Below are positions 24,081-33,718 of a DNA stretch of 64,000 bases, one piece after another. The stretch lies in NCBI GenBank assembly GCA_934373235.1, contig CAKROW010000004.1:1-64000 (forward strand), read 5' to 3'. Each line of letters begins with the position of its first letter. The stretch's first letter is position 1. Source of the DNA: an uncultured Blautia sp. GTDB taxonomy: Bacteria > Bacillota > Clostridia > Lachnospirales > Lachnospiraceae. Under the pieces are notes generated by a model. It did not search any database. It saw only the letters and a list, made by a program, of their open reading frames with translations, and was not told where the DNA came from. Position numbers and translations under genes: made by a program.

Positions 24081-27000
24081 TTATTTCACAGTTACCTTAC
24101 AGGTCATCTTCTTTGATCCGCTTCGGACTGTGATAGTGGCGCTTCCTTTTTTCAGGCCTTTGACTACACCTTTGGAGGTTACTGATACCACTTTACTGTT
24201 GGATGATCTGTAAATGATCTTCTCATCTGTATTCTTCGGTGCTGCTGTGGCTCTGATGGTAAATGTTTTTCCTTTTTTAATGGTTTTGGTTTTTGGAACG
24301 CCTGTAATTTTTGTTGTTTTTACCTTTGTTACGGTCACAGTGACTACTGTTTTTATGCTTCCTGATTTCACTGTGATCTTTGCAGTTCCCGGTTTCTTTC
24401 CGGTGATCACACCTTTGGTGCTGACGGTTGCTACAGCTTTGTTGGAAGAACTGTAGGTGATCTTCTCCTGACTGTTTGACGGCTTAAGTACAGGTTTCAG
24501 AGTAATAGTTTTGCCTTTTACCACACTGACTGATTTTTTCAGGCCTGTGATGGCTGTGGTTTTTACAAATGGTTTTTCAACACGTACTCTTATATTCGCA
24601 CTGACACCGCTGTTCAGTTTCAGGGTAACGATGGCTGCACCGGATGTTTTACCGGCCGTAAGCCTGAAAGTACCGTTTTTGTTTACATCAGATACTGTAA
24701 CTATATTTTTGTTATTGGAAGTTACCTGCTTCAGATAGTCTCCATTGATAAATCCGTATGCTTTAACAGATGTAGTGGACTGGCCATATTTCAGCTTAAT
24801 ATAATCACGGTCTACATATAGCTTATAAATAACAGGGGTTCCCTCATCTTTTACTCCACATACTGTACAGATCCGATATCTGCCAACCCACAGTTCATTG
24901 CCTATTCCCTGGCTTGTTCCATCCTCCGGGCGCATTGGTTCCGGAGTTACATAATACGGGTTCGAGTTCCAGGATCCCCAGTTGTGATCTCCCATGGGCG
25001 TCTCCAGATCCGGTATTGTCACTTTCTGTGTTCCCTCTTTATCCAGGAAAAGCCTTCCACATTTCCGGCAGCTATAATAGCTCTTCTGTCCGCAGCTTAT
25101 ACAGGTTGCAGAAGTTTCATTATGATATTCCAGATCATGATCCTGTTTTTTTACAGTCAGCTCAGAAAATTCTGTTTCCTGTGTACCTTCTTTATCAAGG
25201 AATATCTTTCTGCACGATCTGCACTGATAATAAGCTTTCCTGCCTTCGTGCATACAGTTTGCCGGGAATTCCGGCTCATAATCCATTTCATGATTCTGGT
25301 TCTGCGGTATTGTAAGAACTGACTCACTGATCTCCTGCGTTCCCTTTTCATCCAGGAAATATTTATCACATTTCCAACAGTGATAATAAGCCTTTCTTCC
25401 GCTCTGTATGCAGGTTGCTTCCCAGCCTTCTTCATAACTCATCTCATGTCCGGAGAATGGAAGAATTATATCTTTTTCATCCACCTCAGTACTTCCACCT
25501 TGATCACTGAAATTTTTGCCACAGGATTCACAACGATAGTAACCGATATTTCCGTTTTCCGTACAGGTTGGACTCTTATACGCCACAAAAGTCATCCTGT
25601 GTTCAGACTTCGGTATAGTTGTGAACAAAGCTCTCTCTGTTCCTTCTGCATTACAAAAATCAAAATGACATGTATCGCAGTGCCAGTATTCGTTATTTCC
25701 TTCCTGGCTGCATGTGGCTTCCTTTGCCGGATAATGGATCAGTGGATCGTCTACACTGTGGAATGATATATTATTGGCAGTTGCATAAGCTTCTGTTGTG
25801 GAACTCTTTTTTCCTATAAGGATAAAGCCATAATAGGTTGCTTCTCCATATCCGATCGATCTCTTCTCAAATGTTACATTACTTCCCGGAATATACACCT
25901 CCCTGAGACTGGTACAGTTTGTAAATGCATCGGTGTCAATGCTGGTTAAACTCTCAGGTAAACTGATACTGGTCAGATTTATGCAATTATAAAAAGCACA
26001 GTAGCCAATACTGTTAAGCTTGTCCGGAAATTTTATATCATATAAAGCTCCGCACTCTGCAAAAGCATAGTCCCCGATAGCTGTTATATTTTCCGGCAGA
26101 TGGATGGACTGGATTCTACTGTTATAAAATGCATATTCATCCAGTGCTGTCACGCTGTCCGGGACAGTTACCGAACTCAAAACCCCGGTATATGCAAAAG
26201 CTCTTTTCCCGATTTTGACCAGTTTCTCAGGTAATTTAATTTCACTCAGGCGGTCACAATTGCTGAATGTTTCTGCCTTTATTTCTTTCAGATTTACAGG
26301 CAGTTTTATCTTCTGCAGCTTGTTGCACGAACGAAATGCACCTTCTCCAATGGTTTCCACAGTATCCGGCAGGTTAATTTCCGTAATGCCACTGTAATTA
26401 AAAGCTGAGTCCCCAATGCTGGTCAGATTTTGAGGTATATTGATATCCGTCAGGTTTATGCAATAGAAAAAAGTATTTTTTCCAATTTCTGTGACATTAT
26501 CAGGTAATGTAACACTCTCCAGCCTCTCGCAGCGTTCAAATAAATCCTCTGCAAGTCTGGTTACATTTCCAGGAATTGTTATTTCCCTTAAATCAGAGCA
26601 TCCACCGAACGCTCCCCTGCCCAGGCTTTTCAGCTTATCCGGCAGAGTAACTTTTTTTAAGGAGCTGCAGTATCTGAAGGCATAATCACCTATATTCTCC
26701 AGACTGTCCGGAAGACTCACACTGGATAAATTGGGACAGTAACCAAACAGTTCATACGCCATCCCATCGCTCTGCCCACTTTTTCCAAGGTCTGTAATCC
26801 CCTCACTGACATACACCTCTGTGATTCTTGTATCTTCACTGAAATCATGATACGCTGCGCCGCTGCCTTCGATCACCAGCCTGCCATCTGCATACAGCGT
26901 ATATGTAGAACTGGTTCCACATGAACCGGTCTCTGTTACACTTGTATTTGTGGACGCTATACCTGCTTCTGCTACCGCTCCGTCAGAAAAAGCATCCTCC

Positions 27001-27332
27001 ACCGTATCTCCCTGCCCTACTGCCAAAGCTGTCCCGGCTTCGCTGTGTTCATCTGATGTCAGTTCTTCTATGCTCTGACTTTCTGTGCTCTCGCTGATAT
27101 CATCTGCTGTATCTTCCCCCGCATCTGCCTGTGCAAAATTATCCGGATCATCCTGCACGATCTCATCCGTACCTTCCTGTGTTTCCTCTTCTGCAGCCTC
27201 GCCTGCCACATCCTCCGTCTGTCCTGTTTCTGACTGAAATTCCTCCGCTGCATACACCTCTCCTGCTGGGAGCCCCGGTGCTGTCATGACCATAACTGCT
27301 GCCAGCAGAAGTGCAAGCTTCTTTCTCCTCAT
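24081..27332 (-). CDS. Large secreted leucine-rich-repeat protein with CxxC repeats and Ig-like domains
   Basis: About 1083 residues from the ATG at 27332, which has GGGGGA five bases upstream. Order: signal peptide (KKLALLLAAVMVMTA); acidic low-complexity segment to about residue 110; BspA-type leucine-rich repeats (about 165-485) with the LP(D/E)..T.IG..AF pattern; five repeats of about 55 residues with paired cysteines (for example CRKCGRLFLDKEGTQ, about 530-777); and two or more bacterial Ig-like Big_2 domains at the C-terminus. No LPXTG. Likely a surface protein for adhesion or binding host or mucus components; this is inference from the family. Confidence 0.88.
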   Translation of the reverse strand: MRRKKLALLLAAVMVMTAPGLPAGEVYAAEEFQSETGQTEDVAGEAAEEETQEGTDEIVQDDPDNFAQADAGEDTADDISESTESQSIEELTSDEHSEAGTALAVGQGDTVEDAFSDGAVAEAGIASTNTSVTETGSCGTSSTYTLYADGRLVIEGSGAAYHDFSEDTRITEVYVSEGITDLGKSGQSDGMAYELFGYCPNLSSVSLPDSLENIGDYAFRYCSSLKKVTLPDKLKSLGRGAFGGCSDLREITIPGNVTRLAEDLFERCERLESVTLPDNVTEIGKNTFFYCINLTDINIPQNLTSIGDSAFNYSGITEINLPDTVETIGEGAFRSCNKLQKIKLPVNLKEIKAETFSNCDRLSEIKLPEKLVKIGKRAFAYTGVLSSVTVPDSVTALDEYAFYNSRIQSIHLPENITAIGDYAFAECGALYDIKFPDKLNSIGYCAFYNCINLTSISLPESLTSIDTDAFTNCTSLREVYIPGSNVTFEKRSIGYGEATYYGFILIGKKSSTTEAYATANNISFHSVDDPLIHYPAKEATCSQEGNNEYWHCDTCHFDFCNAEGTERALFTTIPKSEHRMTFVAYKSPTCTENGNIGYYRCESCGKNFSDQGGSTEVDEKDIILPFSGHEMSYEEGWEATCIQSGRKAYYHCWKCDKYFLDEKGTQEISESVLTIPQNQNHEMDYEPEFPANCMHEGRKAYYQCRSCRKIFLDKEGTQETEFSELTVKKQDHDLEYHNETSATCISCGQKSYYSCRKCGRLFLDKEGTQKVTIPDLETPMGDHNWGSWNSNPYYVTPEPMRPEDGTSQGIGNELWVGRYRICTVCGVKDEGTPVIYKLYVDRDYIKLKYGQSTTSVKAYGFINGDYLKQVTSNNKNIVTVSDVNKNGTFRLTAGKTSGAAIVTLKLNSGVSANIRVRVEKPFVKTTAITGLKKSVSVVKGKTITLKPVLKPSNSQEKITYSSSNKAVATVSTKGVITGKKPGTAKITVKSGSIKTVVTVTVTKVKTTKITGVPKTKTIKKGKTFTIRATAAPKNTDEKIIYRSSNSKVVSVTSKGVVKGLKKGSATITVRSGSKKMTCKVTVK

Positions 27333-27399
27333 AAAAATCCCCCATTTCTTAAAATCATCACTTACATTGCATTTTCCTGCAATATATCTTACCTCAGAC

Positions 27400-27447
27400 A
27401 AAAAATCCCACCATACCCACGCATCTGCTGCGTCAGGTATGACGGGA
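27400..27447 (-). terminator. Terminator of the plsC gene region
   Basis: TCCCACCATACC (27406-27417) pairs with GGTATGACGGGA (27436-27447), and the minus strand continues into TTTTTT. A second hairpin, CAGACAGACA with TGTCTGTCTG (27451-27483), lies between it and the plsC stop. Confidence 0.8.
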
Positions 27448-27488
27448 TATCAGACAGACACTCGCTGTCCGCTGTCTGTCTGCATTTT

Positions 27489-28199
27489 TCAGATATTCTC
27501 CTGAATCACTTCTTCGATCCGTCTCTTCACTTCCGCTGCGATCTCTGTGGTTTTCATGTCTTTATATTCCTCATAATACATAGGAGGAAGGATATGAACC
27601 TGAACTACCAGCGGTTTGGCAGAGCCGGTATCAAAAGCTTTAAATGAATCGATCAGCGCCACCGGTACGATGGGGCACTTTGTTTTGGTTGCAGTTTTGA
27701 AGCTGCCTCCTTTGAAATCATTGGGATGATTTCCGTTTTTACTTCTGGTTCCCTCTGGAAAGATCAGATAGTTACGTCCGGCCTTTACCTCGCGGATCAC
27801 GTTGACAATGATCTGCATGGACTGTTTCAGGTCTTCCCTGTCAATGATATAAGCCTTCAGGCAGGCAAAAACCTGTTTCAGGAAAGGAATATTCCCGACC
27901 TCTTTCTTTGCTACAACCGAGAAAGGAACCGGGCATGCCCGGATGATCGCCAGTACATCAAATAATCCCTGATGATTAGGGAAAAACATAAATCCGTTTT
28001 CGTTCGGAATATTTTCCTCCCCATGTACATCGATATGGATATTTCCTCCCTTGATCGCATGTTCATCTACATGCCGGAGAAAAGCATATCTCTCTGCCTC
28101 TGAATAATCATCTGCATGTGATGCGTACCAACACAACTTGCACCACCAAAAAGGAACAAAAAACAGATTTCGGAACACCATCAGCAAAATTCGTTTCAT
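27489..28199 (-). CDS. plsC: 1-acyl-sn-glycerol-3-phosphate acyltransferase
   Basis: It adds the second acyl chain in phosphatidic acid synthesis at the membrane. The HX4D motif (NHQGLFD) and the glycerol-phosphate motif FPEGTRS are intact, with an N-terminal membrane segment. About 236 residues, normal for the family. GGAGG seven bases upstream supports the ATG at 28199 over a TTG at 28205. It overlaps the tail region of the preceding small membrane protein gene. Confidence 0.9.
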   Translation of the reverse strand: MKRILLMVFRNLFFVPFWWCKLCWYASHADDYSEAERYAFLRHVDEHAIKGGNIHIDVHGEENIPNENGFMFFPNHQGLFDVLAIIRACPVPFSVVAKKEVGNIPFLKQVFACLKAYIIDREDLKQSMQIIVNVIREVKAGRNYLIFPEGTRSKNGNHPNDFKGGSFKTATKTKCPIVPVALIDSFKAFDTGSAKPLVVQVHILPPMYYEEYKDMKTTEIAAEVKRRIEEVIQENI

Positions 28200-28201
28200 G
28201 A

Positions 28202-28843
28202 TCAACCCTCCTGCAGTTTTGATGCAATTTCATCCTCATATCCTGGATTCTTCTTCAGAAATACGTCATACTCCTGTTTGAAGTCCTCGTATGTTTTTGT
28301 TGTCATGAACTTCTGATAATCAGTTGCAGCCTTCTGGCTGATCTCATCTGTGATCTCATCCGGCTGATAAATATAATATTTTTTATCCTTGGCTTTTACC
28401 AGATAAGTACTCAGGCACGGATATTCCTGCTCATTGGAAAGTACCAGATTGTAACGGATATAAATATACGTGTAATCCTTACTGTCTGAAACGGACTCGC
28501 AGCCCTGGATGTTTACACTCTTGGTTCCATGAGCCTTGAAATAATTCACAGTGGACTCAATCTCTGTCTGTAGGGTTCCTGATGGGGAATCCACTCCATA
28601 GCAGTCTGCCATACTCTTGGTCTTTCCTGCTGCCGCTGCCTTGATATAGCTCTCTACAACCCCTTCCGGAGTCCTGTGGCTGTTCCCGCCGCAGCCCCTG
28701 GCTGCCAGGATTATGACAACCAGGATCAGGATCACACCTGCTGCTGTTACAAGATTGACCAGGTTCAGTTTTCTGTTGGAATATTTCAGTTTCTTAACAG
28801 ACTTACGTTTCTTTTTTCTCTTTTTTACATTTGTATTTGCCAT
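28202..28843 (-). CDS. Small single-pass membrane protein of unknown function
   Basis: A 213-residue protein with a very basic cytoplasmic N-terminus (KKRKKKRKSVKKLK), one transmembrane helix (about residues 28-48, ending AARGCGG) and an outside domain of about 160 residues. The outer domain begins with a TPEGVVESYIKAAAAG pattern similar to NTF2/DUF4878-like folds in Firmicutes surface proteins. Its ATG overlaps the gyrA stop by one base and it runs into plsC. I do not know its function. Confidence 0.75.
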   Translation of the reverse strand: MANTNVKKRKKKRKSVKKLKYSNRKLNLVNLVTAAGVILILVVIILAARGCGGNSHRTPEGVVESYIKAAAAGKTKSMADCYGVDSPSGTLQTEIESTVNYFKAHGTKSVNIQGCESVSDSKDYTYIYIRYNLVLSNEQEYPCLSTYLVKAKDKKYYIYQPDEITDEISQKAATDYQKFMTTKTYEDFKQEYDVFLKKNPGYEDEIASKLQEG

Positions 28844-31413
28844 TATTCATCACCGACCTCGCTGCCGGAAACATTCTCAGCTTCTGCTTCGCTGTTTTCG
28901 TCTGCTCCATCCATATCTGTAATTTCGTCTGCTGCTTCGGCTGTTTCGTTATTTTCTTCTTTTTTCTCACGGACCTTTGCAACACTTGCGACAGTTACTC
29001 CGTCAGAAAGGTTGATCAGTTTCACACCTGAAGTGATTCTTCCCAGAACGGAAATCCCGGAGCATGGTGTCCGGATGATGATTCCCTCTGTTGTGATCAT
29101 CATGACTTCATTCTCTTCATTGACAGCCTTGGCGCCAATAACATTGCCTGTCTTTTCTGTGATCTTATAGCACTTGACACCTTTGCCGCCACGGTTCTGA
29201 ACACTGAATTCACTCATTGCGGTGCGTTTACCCATGCCATTTGCTGAAACTACAAGAAGATAATCTCCCTGGGAATTAAGCTGCATTGCAACAACCTCGT
29301 CACCATCCTCAAGGTTAATACCTCTTACACCCATTGATGCACGGCCTGTACTTCTTACATCAGTCTCTTTGAATCGGATACACTGGCCATCTTTGGTTAC
29401 AAGAAGGATATCTTTGTTATTGTCAGTAGCTTTGACTTCGATAAGCTCATCATCGTCTCTCAGGACGATCGCTGTAAGACCTGTCTTGCGGACATTCTCA
29501 TAGTCCTTGATCGGAGTCTTTTTCACAAGACCTTTTCTGGTAGCCATCATGAGATAATGGCCTTCCTCATATTTGCGGATCGGAATTACGGCTGTGATCC
29601 TCTCTCCCGGTGCAAGCTGGAGCAGATTGATGATCGCAGTTCCTCTTGCAGTACGTCCTGCCTCCGGAATCTCATAAGCTTTCAGCCTGTAAACACGGCC
29701 TGTGTTTGTAAAGAACATCAGATAATGATGTGTGGTAGTCATAAGCAGTTCTTCTATAAAATCATCATCCAGCTTCTGCATACCCTTGATTCCTCTTCCA
29801 CCACGGTTCTGGCTGCGGAAGTTATCTACAGTCATACGTTTGATATAACCAAGCTTGGTCATGGTGATAACTGTATTTTCTCTTGGTATCAGATCCTCTG
29901 TGGAAATGTCATATACATCATAGCCAATGGATGTCTTTCTGTCATCACCGTACTTCTCAGAAATTGCAAGGATCTCCTCACGGATCACACGAAGAAGAAG
30001 ATTCCTGTCTGCAAGGATTGCCTGGAACTTCCGGATCTTTTCCATAAGTTCTGCATACTCTGCTTCCAGCTTCTCTCTTTCCAGACCTGTCAGGGCACGC
30101 AGACGCATGTCTACGATCGCCTGTGCCTGCACATCTGTCAGCTCAAATCTCTCGATCAGCTCTGCCTTGGCAGTCTGTACATTGCGGGATCCACGGATAA
30201 TGCGGATAACCTCATCAATGTTATCAAGAGCTTTCAGAAGTCCTTCCAAAATGTGTGCTCTTTCCTGGGCTTTGTTCAGATCATACTGAGTTCTTCTTCT
30301 TACAACATCTTCCTGATGTGCCAGATAATACTCAAGCATCTGTTTCAGATTCAGGATCTTCGGTTCCATGCTTCCATTATTTGGAACAAGTGAAAGCATG
30401 ATCACGCCAAAGGTATCCTGGAGCTGTGTATGCTTATAAAGCTGATTCAGGATAACATTTGCATTGGCATCTCTTCTCAGGTCAATACAGATACGCATGC
30501 CCTCACGGCTCGAATGATCGTTCAGATCTGTGATCCCATCGATCTTCTTCTCACGGACAAGCTCCGCTATCTTCTCGATGAGGCGTGCTTTGTTTACCAG
30601 ATATGGCAGTTCTGTGACAATGATCCTGGACTTGCCATTAGGTAAAGTCTCGATATTTGTCACTGCACGGACACGGATCTTGCCTCGTCCTGTGCGGTAT
30701 GCTTCCTCGATTCCTCTGGTTCCAAGGATGGTTGCTCCTGTAGGGAAATCCGGCCCCTTGATGATCTCCAGAAGCTCTTCCATGGATGTCTCTCTGTTCT
30801 CCTCAACGATGTTGTCAATGATCTTTACAACAGCACCGATCGTCTCACGAAGATTGTGAGGCGGGATATTGGTTGCCATACCAACGGCAATACCTGTGGT
30901 TCCGTTTACAAGAAGGTTCGGATAGCGTGACGGCAGTACAACCGGCTCACGCTCTGTCTCATCAAAGTTCGGCTGAAAATCAACAGTATCTTTGTTGATA
31001 TCAGCAAGCATTTCCATGGAAATTTTGCTGAGGCGAGCCTCTGTATATCGCATGGCCGCAGCTCCGTCACCATCCACAGAACCAAAGTTTCCATGTCCGT
31101 CAACAAGGGGATATCTGGTGGACCATTCCTGTGCCATATTTACAAGGGCACCATAAATGGAACTGTCACCATGTGGATGATATTTACCCATTGTATCACC
31201 GACAATACGCGCACATTTTCTGTGAGGCTTGTCAGGACCGTTATTCAGCTCGATCATGGAATACAGCACTCGACGCTGTACCGGCTTCAGGCCATCTCTT
31301 ACATCTGGCAATGCTCGCGAAGCGATAACGCTCATGGCATAATCGATGTAAGATTCCTTCATCGTTTTCTCCAGATCCACCTCGTGGACTTTGTCAAAAA
31401 TATTGTCTTCCAT
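28843..31413 (-). CDS. gyrA: DNA gyrase subunit A
   Basis: It cleaves and rejoins DNA for negative supercoiling with GyrB. Catalytic tyrosine Y123 is in MRYTEARLS and the quinolone region HPHGDSSIYGAL spans residues 79-90. The GyrA-box QNRGGKG in the C-terminal beta-pinwheel separates it from ParC. 856 residues. The acidic C-terminal tail (ADEITDMDGADENSEAEAE) is typical. It follows gyrB by about 40 bases on the same strand. Residue 88, equivalent to D87 of E. coli, is glycine. Confidence 0.96.
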   Translation of the reverse strand: MEDNIFDKVHEVDLEKTMKESYIDYAMSVIASRALPDVRDGLKPVQRRVLYSMIELNNGPDKPHRKCARIVGDTMGKYHPHGDSSIYGALVNMAQEWSTRYPLVDGHGNFGSVDGDGAAAMRYTEARLSKISMEMLADINKDTVDFQPNFDETEREPVVLPSRYPNLLVNGTTGIAVGMATNIPPHNLRETIGAVVKIIDNIVEENRETSMEELLEIIKGPDFPTGATILGTRGIEEAYRTGRGKIRVRAVTNIETLPNGKSRIIVTELPYLVNKARLIEKIAELVREKKIDGITDLNDHSSREGMRICIDLRRDANANVILNQLYKHTQLQDTFGVIMLSLVPNNGSMEPKILNLKQMLEYYLAHQEDVVRRRTQYDLNKAQERAHILEGLLKALDNIDEVIRIIRGSRNVQTAKAELIERFELTDVQAQAIVDMRLRALTGLEREKLEAEYAELMEKIRKFQAILADRNLLLRVIREEILAISEKYGDDRKTSIGYDVYDISTEDLIPRENTVITMTKLGYIKRMTVDNFRSQNRGGRGIKGMQKLDDDFIEELLMTTTHHYLMFFTNTGRVYRLKAYEIPEAGRTARGTAIINLLQLAPGERITAVIPIRKYEEGHYLMMATRKGLVKKTPIKDYENVRKTGLTAIVLRDDDELIEVKATDNNKDILLVTKDGQCIRFKETDVRSTGRASMGVRGINLEDGDEVVAMQLNSQGDYLLVVSANGMGKRTAMSEFSVQNRGGKGVKCYKITEKTGNVIGAKAVNEENEVMMITTEGIIIRTPCSGISVLGRITSGVKLINLSDGVTVASVAKVREKKEENNETAEAADEITDMDGADENSEAEAENVSGSEVGDE

Positions 31414-31456
31414 TCTTATTTCTCCCAGTCAGATAACTGCATTTTATGCAGTCGCT

Positions 31457-33382
31457 TTATATATCAAGATTCTTAACGAATCTGGCATTTTCTTCAATAA
31501 ACTCACGTCTCGGCTCTACCTTGTCGCCCATAAGCGTGGTAAATGTCAGATCGATCTCAGATGTGGCTGCCTCATCCATGGTAACCCGAAGAAGGATTCT
31601 CTTCTCAGGATCCATAGTTGTCTCCCAGAGCTGTTCCGCATCCATCTCACCAAGACCTTTGTAACGCTGGATCTTATTGTTTCCATCACGTCCGATCTCT
31701 GTAAGGATATTGTTCAGCTCATCGTCATCGTAGGCGTACCATACCTTTTTATTCTTCTCTATCTTATAAAGAGGAGGCTGTGCAAGATAAACATATCCCT
31801 GCTTGATAAGCTCCGGCATGAAACGATACAGGAATGTAAGCAGAAGTGTTGCGATATGTGCACCGTCAACATCGGCATCGGTCATAATGATGATCTTATG
31901 ATAACGAAGTTTGGAAATATCGAAATCCTCGTGGATTCCTGTTCCAAAAGCTGTGATCATCGCCTTGATCTCTTTGTTCCCGTAAATCTTGTCAAGTCTT
32001 GCCTTTTCAACATTAAGGATCTTGCCTCTCAGAGGAAGGATTGCCTGTGTTGCACGGTTTCTGGCAGTCTTTGCAGAACCGCCCGCAGAATCTCCCTCTA
32101 CAATGTAGATCTCACAGTTCTCAGGATTCTTGTCAGAACAGTCTGCAAGTTTTCCCGGAAGGGACATGCTGTCCAATGCTGACTTCCTGCGGGTAAGATC
32201 TCTTGCCTTTCTGGCTGCTTCCCTTGCTCTCTGTGCAAGAACAGATTTCTCAACAGTTGCCTTGGCAACAGCAGGATTCTGCTCCAGGAAAATCTCCAGT
32301 TGTTTACTTACAACATTATCTACTGCGCCTCGTGCCTCACTGTTTCCAAGCTTCTGTTTGGTCTGGCCTTCAAACTGCGGATTCTCAATTTTTACACTGA
32401 CAATAGCCGTAAGACCCTCACGGATATCATCACCACTTAAATTCGGCTCGCTGTCCTTAAGAAGCTTGTTCTTACGTGCATAGTCGTTAAATGTATTGGT
32501 GATGGCATTTCTGAATCCTGTAATGTGGGTTCCACCCTCCGGTGTATTGATATTATTTACAAAACCGTAGGTGTTCTCCGTGTAGGAATCATTGTGCTGC
32601 ATGGCAACCTCTACGGTCACTCCATCCTTCTCACCCTCACAGTAAATGATCTCCGGGTAAAGAGCTTCTTTACTTCTGTTCAGGTAAGAAACGAACTCAC
32701 GGATACCACCCTCATAATGGAAAACCTTCTCTCTTTCCTGGTTCTCTCTCTTATCACGGAGAATGATCTTAAGACCTTTTGTAAGAAATGCCATCTCACG
32801 AAGACGCTGCTTGAGAATGTCATAATCATAGACAGTTTCCTCAAAGATCTCCTTGTCCGGAAGGAAACAAACCTTTGTACCTGTAAGCTTCGGATCACAG
32901 TCACCTACCACCTTCAACGGGAACATGGTCTTTCCACGCTCATATCTCTGTTTATATTCTTTACCTTCACGGTAGATCGTAACCTCCAGCCACTCAGAAA
33001 GTGCATTTACAACAGATGCACCAACTCCGTGAAGACCACCGGATACCTTGTATCCTCCTCCACCGAATTTACCACCTGCATGAAGGATCGTAAATACGAC
33101 CTCAACTGCCGGAATACCTGCTTTATGATTGATACCTACCGGAATACCACGACCATTATCGATTACCGTAATTGAATTATCAGGATTGATATCCACCTGA
33201 ATTTCCGTACAAAAACCAGCCAGTGCTTCATCTACTGCATTGTCCACGATTTCGTATACAAGATGATGAAGACCACGGCTGGATGTACTTCCAATATACA
33301 TTCCAGGTCTCTTTCGCACGGCTTCCAATCCTTCCAGAATCTGGATTTGATCCGCTCCGTATTCTGTATTCTCTGCGCCCAT
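31457..33382 (-). CDS. gyrB: DNA gyrase subunit B
   Basis: The ATPase subunit of gyrase. GHKL ATP site (ELVD-type EIVDNAVDEA, DNGRGIPV, GGLHGVGASVVNA), the TOPRIM motif EGDSAGG and IMTDADVDGAHI are all present. 641 residues, the usual length for Firmicutes GyrB. The ATG follows AGGAGGAA. A very long hairpin lies just upstream of the ribosome binding site. Confidence 0.96.
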   Translation of the reverse strand: MGAENTEYGADQIQILEGLEAVRKRPGMYIGSTSSRGLHHLVYEIVDNAVDEALAGFCTEIQVDINPDNSITVIDNGRGIPVGINHKAGIPAVEVVFTILHAGGKFGGGGYKVSGGLHGVGASVVNALSEWLEVTIYREGKEYKQRYERGKTMFPLKVVGDCDPKLTGTKVCFLPDKEIFEETVYDYDILKQRLREMAFLTKGLKIILRDKRENQEREKVFHYEGGIREFVSYLNRSKEALYPEIIYCEGEKDGVTVEVAMQHNDSYTENTYGFVNNINTPEGGTHITGFRNAITNTFNDYARKNKLLKDSEPNLSGDDIREGLTAIVSVKIENPQFEGQTKQKLGNSEARGAVDNVVSKQLEIFLEQNPAVAKATVEKSVLAQRAREAARKARDLTRRKSALDSMSLPGKLADCSDKNPENCEIYIVEGDSAGGSAKTARNRATQAILPLRGKILNVEKARLDKIYGNKEIKAMITAFGTGIHEDFDISKLRYHKIIIMTDADVDGAHIATLLLTFLYRFMPELIKQGYVYLAQPPLYKIEKNKKVWYAYDDDELNNILTEIGRDGNNKIQRYKGLGEMDAEQLWETTMDPEKRILLRVTMDEAATSEIDLTFTTLMGDKVEPRREFIEENARFVKNLDI

Positions 33383-33403
33383 GTTATTCCTCCTGTCCTG
33401 GCA

Positions 33404-33467
33404 TACAGTATGAAATCAAGTGCGCCTCCACTTCTCTCTGCGGCGAAGTACTTGATTTCATACTGTA
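33404..33467 (-). promoter_or_regulatory. Long hairpin in the gyrB leader
   Basis: TACAGTATGAAATCAAGT (33404-33421) pairs perfectly over 18 bases with ACTTGATTTCATACTGTA (33450-33467). The 28-base loop holds a further small ACTTC/GAAGT stem. It begins about 20 bases upstream of the gyrB start codon, just before AGGAGG, and lies after a likely promoter with extended -10 TGCTATAAT near 33530. No T run follows it, so it is more likely a stability or translation element than a terminator. Confidence 0.7.
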
Positions 33468-33547
33468 ATAAGTTTATAAGTACTGTTTATAGCTGTAAAA
33501 CTGACGTTTTTTACATACGAATACAGAGTTAATTATAGCACAAAAAC

Positions 33548-33583
33548 GCCCGTATTTCCATCAAAATAAGGGGAAATACGGGC
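33548..33583 (-). terminator. Terminator of the rsmI operon
   Basis: GCCCGTATTTCC (33548-33559) pairs over 12 bases with GGAAATACGGGC (33572-33583), followed by GTTTTTG on the minus strand. The gyrB promoter region starts immediately after. Confidence 0.8.
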
Positions 33584-33635
33584 AAAAAAGTATCTTATTA
33601 AATGCAATTTTTTGATATCGGGGTCAGAAGTTAAA

Positions 33636-33654
33636 GCGGACATTCGCATTCCGC
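33636..33654. repeat. Copy of a dispersed short hairpin repeat
   Basis: GCGGACATTCGCATTCCGC is an imperfect palindrome. Its reverse complement resembles sequences at 15919-15938 and 22737-22755. It lies just downstream of rsmI. Confidence 0.6.
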
Positions 33655-33718
33655 TCTGCTACATGCTCATGAACACAATCGCTCCGCGATTTATCAGTGG
33701 GATCTTTTATCCCCATGT

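Noticed and set aside
33422..33449. gyrB leader hairpin as a terminator
   Set aside because: No T run follows on the minus strand and the gyrB ribosome binding site comes directly after it.
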